From Actinomycetota bacterium (GTDB lineage Bacteria; Cyanobacteriota; Vampirovibrionia; Obscuribacterales; Obscuribacteraceae): DNA of 6,303 nt. A program made the position numbers and the translations under genes. Position 1 is the stretch's first letter. Each line of letters begins with the position of its first letter. This document shows, piece by piece, positions 1-4,112 of the stretch. The notes beneath the pieces were generated by a model. The model worked only from the letters and a program-made list of their open reading frames with translations, did no database searches and had not been told where the DNA came from. Where the stretch lies: NCBI GenBank assembly GCA_903970355.1, contig CAJCIF010000330.1, forward strand, positions 1 through 6,303, read 5' to 3'.

Positions 1-814
1 ATACGCTCTGCACGGAGCTGAGGCAACAATGATTTCGGCTTTGCGATTGACGATAGCGGCAGTGCCACTATTGGTAGTGCAGGTCTTTAAAAAATCACGC
101 GCCAAAACAACACGTGCGGAAGAGTTGAGTTTTGCCTTTGCCGGAACTTGTCTCGCTATTCACTTTGCAACATGGATAGAATCACTGCGTTTTACAACTG
201 TGGCCATATCGACATTGCTTGTTAGTACAACGCCAGTTTGGACAGCTTTGCATGCTGTTTTGATCGAACGAAAGAGAATGCCGACCTCATTCTGGTACGC
301 ATCTTTCGTGCTAGTGGTTGGAGTTGTGCTCATGAACACGGGCCAAAGCGCAGCAGCTTCCGTTCCAGGCCGAGAATGGTTTGGTTGTCTGCTTGCAGTA
401 ACTGGTGCAGTTGCACTGGCGACCTATCTTATGGTTGTAAAGCCCATGCTAAAAAAAATAGGCACTCTTGAAGCAATAACCCGAACGTATAGTTGGGCTG
501 CCATAAGTTTATGGGTGGCGGCCGTGTGCCAACACCAATCCCTACCCGCTCCGGATCAGATTACTTGGGCAGGGATTTTAGGGATGGCAGTTGTTTCTCA
601 ATTAATCGGACATACAGGAATTAATGCTTCATTGAATTGGTTTTCAGCTAACACGGTGGCTATTTCCACGCTTGCAGAGCCAATTGCCGCAGCTGTTCTG
701 GCATTTTTTTTGTTTGGAGAATTTTTTTCATGGCAGGGAATAATTGGAGCAGGATTGATTCTATTCGGCTTGCTAAAAGTACTCCAAATTGAAACTGGAA
801 CTTCAAATGAATAA
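1..814 (+). CDS. EamA/DMT-family permease, 5' end outside window
   Basis: This is an integral inner-membrane protein of the drug/metabolite transporter superfamily with two EamA repeats. The substrate cannot be read from sequence; family members export or import small metabolites. The frame is open from base 2 with no stop before the ATG at 29, and the residues before that ATG (YALHGAEAT) continue smoothly into an EamA helix, so the true start lies upstream and only about the first helix is missing. Counting from the ATG at 29, hydrophobic segments lie near residues 3-17, 31-47, 58-80, 88-104, 115-137, 150-166, 178-196, 208-230 and 233-252, giving nine of the usual ten. Family hallmarks are the helix after 'RFTTVAISTLLVSTTPVW' in repeat 1 and the 'STLAEPIAAAVLAFFLFGE' signature followed by 'GAGLILFG' in repeat 2. 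The stop overlaps the next gene. The family call is firm; the substrate is unknown. Confidence 0.92.
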   Translation, partial: YALHGAEATMISALRLTIAAVPLLVVQVFKKSRAKTTRAEELSFAFAGTCLAIHFATWIESLRFTTVAISTLLVSTTPVWTALHAVLIERKRMPTSFWYASFVLVVGVVLMNTGQSAAASVPGREWFGCLLAVTGAVALATYLMVVKPMLKKIGTLEAITRTYSWAAISLWVAAVCQHQSLPAPDQITWAGILGMAVVSQLIGHTGINASLNWFSANTVAISTLAEPIAAAVLAFFLFGEFFSWQGIIGAGLILFGLLKVLQIETGTSNE

Positions 815-1145
815 AGAAGAAGCTGCTGTAAAAAAGGCAATAAATGTTGTCGGAAGAATAGTTCACACATTGGAAATGGCAGGATGCACCGAGCAAACGC
901 AAACATGCATGAAAACCGGTGCAGGAGAATTGCAGTTGATAGCTGATGAATTGGAAAACAACAGTTACGACGGCACAGAAATTACAGTGGATTACGATGT
1001 GCCGGAACAAATTCTGGCTGGGCTTGGCCGAATTGTTCAAGAAGTTTCAGACAGTAAGACGAATAGCAAACGCACATACCCCGAGTTGCCTGGCAAGATA
1101 AGAGAGCTAGCGGAACAACTTAACTGCCTAGTGCGAACCGCATAA
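807..1145 (+). CDS. Small hypothetical protein coupled to the DMT permease
   Basis: This encodes 112 residues that I do not recognise. The ATG at 807 lies inside the last codons of the permease gene (overlap 807-814), so translation is probably coupled and the two form one operon. An in-frame TTG at 789 would add six residues, but the ATG at the overlap is the more natural start. There is no strong Shine-Dalgarno sequence, only GGAA at about 797-800, which also suggests coupling. The protein looks soluble and mainly helical: an N-terminal helix (about residues 2-27), a second helix with LQLIADELE, an extended TEITVDYDVPEQIL stretch, and a C-terminal helix ending in LAEQLNCLVRTA. Two cysteines lie eight residues apart (CTEQTQTC). 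There is no signal peptide or membrane segment. Position suggests a role tied to the transporter or its substrate, which is inference only. Confidence 0.72.
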   Translation: MNKEEAAVKKAINVVGRIVHTLEMAGCTEQTQTCMKTGAGELQLIADELENNSYDGTEITVDYDVPEQILAGLGRIVQEVSDSKTNSKRTYPELPGKIRELAEQLNCLVRTA

Positions 1146-1160
1146 CGGTTTTGGGTTTAT
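1136..1160 (+). terminator. Weak candidate terminator after the transporter operon
   Basis: A 5-bp stem, AACCG (1136-1140) with CGGTT (1146-1150), encloses the stop codon of the upstream gene and is followed by a T-rich but G-interrupted tail (TTGGGTTTA). The stem is short and the tail imperfect, so this is only a possible transcription end. Confidence 0.25.
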
Positions 1161-1571
1161 CGTCCAGATTTTTACAGCAATACGATCCACTGTCAGGTGC
1201 GCAATCACTTATTCCATAGTTTCTGCTAAAGAAAGCAGAGGTTATCAGAATCTGTGTAAGGAAAATTGTTCGAACCTCGCTTCCCAGGCGATTCTCCGTA
1301 TTCTGTTGCTTCGTGATCATTTTGTTCTCAAAAACTTGGCTTGTGGCCAGCCAGATTAATAGATTTCATCCATCTTTATACATTTCCGAATCCGGCACGT
1401 TTCCGCAAAAAACTCCATTCCATACGATGATTCCTCCTCAAACAACGTTGACTCTGTCAACCAACGGAGCACTAACTCGTTAGGAATGGCCCGCGTCCAA
1501 ATGGAAAACAAGCCGTAAAGACAACTAGCCGTATTCGAGAAAGGAGCACACAACAAAGGTTGTTCGTAGTT
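1146..1571. other. Intergenic stretch without a convincing gene
   Basis: No ORF here has both a plausible start with ribosome binding site and recognisable protein character. The one longer reading frame, on the minus strand across 1356-1679, opens with a TTG lacking a Shine-Dalgarno sequence and runs through the large hairpin at 1572-1627; it could be a relic. The stretch contains a perfect interrupted palindrome, GTTGAC-TCT-GTCAAC (1447-1461), and a small hairpin at 1552-1564 (AACAA-AGG-TTGTT). Nothing else was seen. Confidence 0.5.
1447..1461. promoter_or_regulatory. Operator-like palindrome GTTGAC-N3-GTCAAC
   Basis: Two perfect 6-bp half sites are separated by TCT. The form is that of a binding site for a dimeric regulator, but the element is more than 240 bp from the nearest candidate start (1709) and no promoter is visible beside it. 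It may be chance. Confidence 0.2.
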
Positions 1572-1627
1572 GGATACCCTGGCTTGAATCGAGCCCTGCA
1601 TGACTCGCATTTGAGCCAGGGTATTCC
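1572..1627. repeat. Long imperfect inverted repeat (56 nt)
   Basis: The arms TACCCTGGCT (1575-1584) and AGCCAGGGTA (1614-1623) pair perfectly over 10 bp. The stem continues inward through T-G and G-T wobbles and AAT/ATT to CGAG (1590-1593) with CTCG (1604-1607), with one bulged C, leaving a 10-nt loop. It also extends outward through GGA/TCC. In total about 22 pairs form. Neither side has a T-run, so it does not look like an intrinsic terminator. It could be a transcription-linked RNA structure, a protein-binding site or a palindromic repeat element. It marks the left edge of the structure-rich region ending at 2559. Confidence 0.75.
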
Positions 1628-1708
1628 TAATAAATAAACGCTTACGGACGCATATCCAGGGGGTGTGCTCCGTGTTCAACAGTTCCCCTGTGAGTTAGGA
1701 GAGTGTTC

Positions 1709-2017
1709 ATGATCGAATCTATGAGGAGCCCGGCAGCAGTTGTTACCAAGCCTGGCCTCATCGCAACTTTGGTACTCGGCCGCAACGGCAATCCCGATGT
1801 CAGTCCGTTGAAAGGTCCGGGTTGTAGTTTGTTCGACTTACATGCCGGCACCAGAGCAGCATTTACTGGACCGGCTTTCTTCATCAACTTGGCGCCTGCG
1901 GATCTTAACGTAGGTGATCACTCTAACCCCTCACGACGACGGTCAAAGAATCCGGGCACCGCTCCCGGTGCGGAGTACGCAAGTTCAATGGTGCTCCGTA
2001 AATTAGCCGAAGCGTAG
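1709..2017 (+). CDS. Doubtful small hypothetical protein
   Basis: This frame encodes 102 residues that I do not recognise. The ATG at 1709 is preceded by TTAGGAGAG with GGAG at 1698-1701, a seven-base spacing, which is the main support; a GTG at 1703 is in frame but sits in the Shine-Dalgarno sequence. The product has a mildly hydrophobic first half (AAVVTKPGLIATLVLG, then AAFTGPAFFINLAPADLNVG) and a basic, proline-rich second half (NPSRRRSKNPGTAPGAEY). It has no recognised domain, clear signal peptide or membrane helix. Against coding, the same DNA holds several good RNA stems: CAACGG/CCGTTG (1783-1810), GCCGG..CCAG/CTGG..CCGGC (1844-1875), GCACCG/CGGTGC (1956-1971) and GGAGTAC/GTGCTCC (1972-1997). 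It may therefore be part of a non-coding RNA rather than a gene. The call is uncertain. Confidence 0.35.
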   Translation: MIESMRSPAAVVTKPGLIATLVLGRNGNPDVSPLKGPGCSLFDLHAGTRAAFTGPAFFINLAPADLNVGDHSNPSRRRSKNPGTAPGAEYASSMVLRKLAEA

Positions 2018-2162
2018 GGCAGGTTGTAGGTACTTCCGATTCACAAAGTTCGACTGATGTAGTTTGTGCCTGAGCCGTAACTTGACTCAAAGTCAGTCAA
2101 TTCCCGCCCCAATTTACCGCCGGAATGGCACTTCCGGCGGTATGTCTATTTCCGCGCTGTGG
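2018..2162 (+). other. Non-coding stretch with consecutive small hairpins
   Basis: No ORF is credible here. Two small stems, CACAAA/TTTGTG (2042-2068) and TTGACT/AGTCAA (2082-2100, 7-nt loop), are followed by a perfect 11-bp hairpin (listed separately). TCAGTC at 2093-2098 can also pair with GACTGA at 2052-2057, giving an alternative fold for the first two. Confidence 0.45.
2115..2142 (+). other. Perfect 11-bp hairpin, possible terminator
   Basis: TACCGCCGGAA (2115-2125) pairs without mismatch with TTCCGGCGGTA (2132-2142) around a 6-nt loop. It lies about 100 bp after the stop of the doubtful ORF. The following bases (TGTCTATTTCC) are only moderately T-rich, so termination is possible but not clear. 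It may equally be one more stem of a structured RNA. Confidence 0.6.
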
Positions 2163-2269
2163 TTCTACATTTAAGCGCTCCGAAGCAGTTGCACTGCTTC
2201 TCCGCGCGTATCCACGCTGCGCTCCGCCATTGCTCCTCGCAACGGCTGCGCTTCGCTGTGGTTCGACTT
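2163..2269. repeat. Hairpin-rich tandem repeat, copy 1
   Basis: This is the first of two adjacent copies (period 110 bp) running from TTCTACATTTA to GGTTCGACTT. Each copy holds a symmetrical hairpin: GCGC-TCC-GAAGCAGT, a 3-nt loop, ACTGCTTC-TCC-GCGC (here 2175-2207). A second stem follows, GCCATTGC (2226-2233) with GCAACGGC (2239-2246) around loop TCCTC. CGCTGTGGTTC at 2155-2165, just before this copy, matches the end of a unit, so a trace of a third unit may exist. Open frames across it on both strands are repeat translations, not genes. The form suggests a dispersed, multicopy palindromic element of the REP/MITE type; dispersal cannot be seen here. Confidence 0.85.
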
Positions 2270-2272
2270 TTG

Positions 2273-2380
2273 TTCTACATTTAGGCGCTCCGAAGCAGTT
2301 TCACTGCTTCTCCGCGCGTTATCCACGCTACGCTCCGCCATTGCGAGGAGCAATGGCTGCGCTTCGCTGTGGTTCGACTT
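2273..2380. repeat. Hairpin-rich tandem repeat, copy 2
   Basis: This second copy differs from the first by four scattered substitutions and one inserted T, plus the loop of the second stem, which reads GAGGA (2345-2349) instead of TCCTC (2234-2238), its exact reverse complement. The first hairpin is GAAGCAGT-TTC-ACTGCTTC (2292-2310) inside GCGC arms. The second is a perfect 8-bp stem, GCCATTGC (2337-2344) with GCAATGGC (2350-2357). The high identity suggests recent duplication or conservation of the unit. Confidence 0.85.
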
Positions 2381-2428
2381 CGACTTTTTCTCATAGACTT
2401 TATCTTTATCGTGTTCTGTCTTCATTGA

Positions 2429-2434
2429 TATTAG
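2429..2434 (+). promoter_or_regulatory. Possible extended -10 element for the hairpin RNA
   Basis: TATTAG is preceded by TG one base upstream (2426-2427), an extended -10 arrangement that would place a start near 2441, at the first base of the first hairpin. No good -35 box is visible about 17 bp upstream. This is a weak candidate. Confidence 0.2.
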
Positions 2435-2440
2435 GGGTTT

Positions 2441-2559
2441 AAAGAGGATGCTCCCTCTTTCAGAGGCGTGTGAAACGTCTCTTTAGCAACATGCACTCGC
2501 CGCATGTTGATTGAGCTTGTCCGGCCCTTTTCACGGAGGTGCCGGACAGGCTCGTTTTT
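2441..2559 (+). ncRNA. Candidate four-hairpin structured small RNA
   Basis: Four hairpins follow one another with almost no spacer. A is AAAGAGG (2441-2447)/CCTCTTT (2454-2460). B is AGAGGCG (2462-2468)/CGTCTCT (2476-2482), with one G-U and the 7-nt loop TGTGAAA. C is CAACATGC (2487-2494)/GCATGTTG (2502-2509), perfect, with a 7-nt loop. D is the 13-bp terminator stem 2513-2553. All seven bases of loop B (2469-2475) can pair with 2529-2535 in loop D (six Watson-Crick plus one U-G), predicting a kissing contact. Loop D also holds GGAGGTG (2535-2541), complementary to the anti-Shine-Dalgarno CACCUCC of 16S rRNA. No plus-strand gene follows, so a riboswitch or leader is unlikely. I match it to no known RNA family. 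The 5' end is uncertain; it may be the tail of a longer transcript from the 1572-2380 region. Confidence 0.5.
2513..2559 (+). terminator. Strong intrinsic terminator, rightward
   Basis: GAGCTTGTCCGGC (2513-2525) pairs with GCCGGACAGGCTC (2541-2553) over 13 bp with a single wobble. The loop is 15 nt and five T follow (2555-2559). There is no T-run on the other side, so it ends rightward transcription. The nearest upstream coding candidate on this strand stops at 2017, which implies that the terminated transcript is largely non-coding. Confidence 0.78.
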
Positions 2560-2598
2560 AAAAGAAAAGGATATATTATAAAAGATAGTAATAATAGC

Positions 2599-2689
2599 AA
2601 AAAAGGGGAACGGAGCAATCGGAACTCATTCATCTATGGGTTAGGAGCGTCTAACCCACCATGAATGTCCTCCGAATTGTCCCGTTCCC
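2599..2689 (-). terminator. Very long terminator hairpin of the leftward gene
   Basis: On the minus strand a stem-loop spanning 2689-2606 is followed by six U (plus-strand A at 2599-2604). Paired blocks from the base are 2606-2613/2682-2689, 2616-2619/2676-2679, 2620-2623/2671-2674, 2627-2633/2661-2667 and the perfect top stem 2637-2644/2651-2658 (TGGGTTAG/CTAACCCA, loop GAGCGT). That is about 31 Watson-Crick pairs with short internal loops. It lies 38 bp beyond the stop of the 218-residue protein. Its size is far beyond a usual terminator stem and may reflect a palindromic element adopted as terminator. A smaller stem at 2695-2714 (GCTCGC/GCGAGC) lies between it and the gene. Confidence 0.72.
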
Positions 2690-2726
2690 GAAAGGCTCGC
2701 TCCCTCGTGCGAGCAAAGTTGTTGAA

Positions 2727-3383
2727 TTACGCTTCGGTAGTCTGTTCGTCGTCGCAGCCTGGCCGGAAGGTTGCTATAACAACAGGGCGTCCGTTGTAAG
2801 TGAATTCTTCTTCGATTGCGAAGGCCGCGCCGAGAAGTTTATCGAGACCTTCTGCGGGCGGGCCCGTGAGTAAGTCCGCGTATTCACTGTTCAATTCTGT
2901 GAAGATGAAGGCGCGAGCTGCTTGAGCGAGATCGACCACTGCGGCGGCTGGGTTGTGCTCATCTGTGTCGGGAAGACCAGAGATGAACGGTCCATACTGT
3001 CCCACGATACTTTCGGGGATATCTGGATCGATTGCTTTGACCGGGTCGTGTGGCAAAACCGCTACAACTCCGCTTAGTTCAGTACCGGTGAAGGCAACGA
3101 ACGCTGCATGTGCTGTCGGCGAGTCAGGACCAGGTTCATAGTCGGGGAATGGCACGAGCGGAGACCAGCCTTGATCGGGCACGTACGGGTAATCCGCTTT
3201 CTCAGCCTCAAGTTGCCGGAGCAAAAAGGCGGAGACGGTTGGGTTTGTATGATCCCACCGAAAGACAGTTCTGATCGGATCGTCGTCTCCCGCGCGCTTT
3301 TGGGACACGAGCGCGAGAAATGGACCGTGAGAAGTAGTGAGCGCTTCTACAAGTGATTCGTCTAATACTGCTAATGAGCTCAT
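2727..3383 (-). CDS. Hypothetical acidic protein, 218 residues
   Basis: I do not recognise this family. The start ATG at 3383-3381 is fixed by a near-ideal Shine-Dalgarno sequence, AGGAGGTG, four bases upstream; the frame is open 32 codons further, but that extension (basic, no ribosome binding site) is unlikely to be translated. The protein has no signal peptide or membrane helix and looks cytosolic and strongly acidic, with clusters such as GDDD, PDTDEH and GCDDEQ. It looks alpha/beta: a helical start (SSLAVLDESLVEALTT), a strand (FLALVSQ), a helical LRQLEAEKADY, a proline-rich linker (about residues 68-92), strands around AAFVAFTG and GVVAVLP, a helical VVDLAQAARAFIFTEL, and a final strand (PVVIATFRPG). 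Its first base overlaps the stop of a small upstream ORF (ATGA), and a long terminator follows. Function is unknown. Confidence 0.82.
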   Translation of the reverse strand: MSSLAVLDESLVEALTTSHGPFLALVSQKRAGDDDPIRTVFRWDHTNPTVSAFLLRQLEAEKADYPYVPDQGWSPLVPFPDYEPGPDSPTAHAAFVAFTGTELSGVVAVLPHDPVKAIDPDIPESIVGQYGPFISGLPDTDEHNPAAAVVDLAQAARAFIFTELNSEYADLLTGPPAEGLDKLLGAAFAIEEEFTYNGRPVVIATFRPGCDDEQTTEA

Positions 3384-3574
3384 TGAGCACCTCCTGGGTT
3401 TCGCTCTCTTTCCGGCAAAGTCACAGCCCGAGTCATTTCGGACACCACCAAATCGAAGAACTCTCGTTCGATATTGCAAGCGATTACGAGTGAGATGTGG
3501 TGGACTTTTTGCGACCTAAACCTAGAAAAAAAGAAAGCGTTCCCCACCTTAGCAATCGAATATTGATTACTCAT
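3380..3574 (-). CDS. Possible small protein (64 residues) coupled to downstream gene
   Basis: The frame starts at ATG 3574-3572, 12 bases after an in-frame TAA, and its TGA (3382-3380) overlaps the ATG of the 218-residue protein as ATGA, the usual mark of translational coupling. The second half (SLVIACNIEREFFDLVVSEM then TRAVTLPERERNPGGAQ) reads like a real helical protein, and the last codons contain the downstream Shine-Dalgarno sequence. Against it, no Shine-Dalgarno precedes the start and the first 25 residues are less protein-like, so it could be the degraded remnant of a longer gene or a shadow of the leader. No family is recognised. Confidence 0.4.
   Translation of the reverse strand: MSNQYSIAKVGNAFFFSRFRSQKVHHISLVIACNIEREFFDLVVSEMTRAVTLPERERNPGGAQ
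3388..3395 (-). promoter_or_regulatory. Shine-Dalgarno AGGAGGTG deciding the start at 3383
   Basis: Read on the minus strand this is AGGAGGTG, matching the 16S anti-Shine-Dalgarno sequence over eight bases and ending four bases before the ATG. It favours the 218-residue form over the 250-codon open frame. Confidence 0.85.
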
Positions 3575-4112
3575 GTGCGAGGTTTACGAAGCTTATTAGT
3601 TGCCAATATGATGCGAAGCCCTGGAGCAAAGCCATCTGAACTAAGACAGCAGTTATGACAGTGAGGAATTTTGCTCAACATGAGAGCTGTTTTCAACCGG
3701 CTTGGGTTGCGGAGCTCGCGACGTCAGTAAGTGATACCACCGAGTTGGACGATGCTGAGTAGAAGCTAATCAGCTAAAAATATGTTTTCGAACCGATTCT
3801 TTAGTGTGCAGCCGATCCGTTTGCATACGAGCCAACCGTGTTTGGTCAAGTGATTTAGAGTTACGGCGCTGAGGCATTTGTTGACAACGCCAATAGCCAC
3901 TATTCTGCAAGCACCACTTCGTTTTTTGAATAAGAGATAGTTGCCATAGTTTTTTAGTCATTGCTCTTACGATTGCAACACACCGCATTCGCAAAACGCG
4001 AAGATAGATTTTGCCTCTCGGTCACACGAAATTGAAAGGCATGGCGATGCCATGTCGAGTTCTATCAACCAATTAACCAGCTGCTATGGCAGCAGAAAAG
4101 TGAGGAAATAAC
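3575..4112. other. Intergenic stretch between divergent genes
   Basis: The flanking genes point away from each other, so promoters for both probably lie here. I see no convincing coding region; a 74-codon minus-strand frame at 3770-3994 has no ribosome binding site and an odd Q/R/W-rich product. Small structures are CAACC/GGTTG (3694-3709), a TTGTTGACAACG motif around 3878-3889 whose TTGACA resembles a -35 box without a well-spaced -10, and the palindrome at 4040-4054. Confidence 0.5.
4040..4054. promoter_or_regulatory. Palindrome CATGGC-GAT-GCCATG upstream of the 511-residue gene
   Basis: Perfect 6-bp half sites around GAT end 58 bp before the GTG start at 4113. TTGAAA at 4032-4037 just upstream could serve as a -35 box, with the palindrome in the spacer, but no good -10 follows. 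The position suits an operator or a 5'-leader hairpin. This is inference from form and place only. Confidence 0.35.

Noticed and set aside
1356..1679. 107-codon minus-strand ORF
   Set aside because: It needs a TTG start without a Shine-Dalgarno sequence and reads through the long hairpin at 1572-1627. The end of the frame looks slightly protein-like, so a relic is possible, but support is too weak. A GAGGAGGA before an internal ATG would give only a 20-residue peptide.
2072..2100. GAGCCGT resembling the start of group II intron domain V
   Set aside because: The matching 3' arm (ACGGTTC) and the rest of the intron core are absent, and no reverse transcriptase is present.
2163..2380. CRISPR-like array
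   Set aside because: There are only two ~108-bp copies in tandem with just 3 bp between them, no spacers of regular length, and no cas genes in the window.
2125..2442. Open frames on both strands across the tandem repeat
   Set aside because: Their products are themselves internally repeated because the DNA is, and they lack ribosome binding sites; the DNA repeat explains the open frames.
2661..2873. 70-codon plus-strand ORF
   Set aside because: It starts inside the right arm of the long terminator hairpin and lies opposite the better-supported leftward gene.
3384..3479. N-terminal extension of the 218-residue protein to a 250-codon form
   Set aside because: A perfect Shine-Dalgarno sequence sits before the ATG at 3383 and the extension has none; the extension is also a basic, atypical sequence.
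3770..3994. 74-codon minus-strand ORF
   Set aside because: It has no ribosome binding site and a Q/R/W-rich product with no fold-like pattern.
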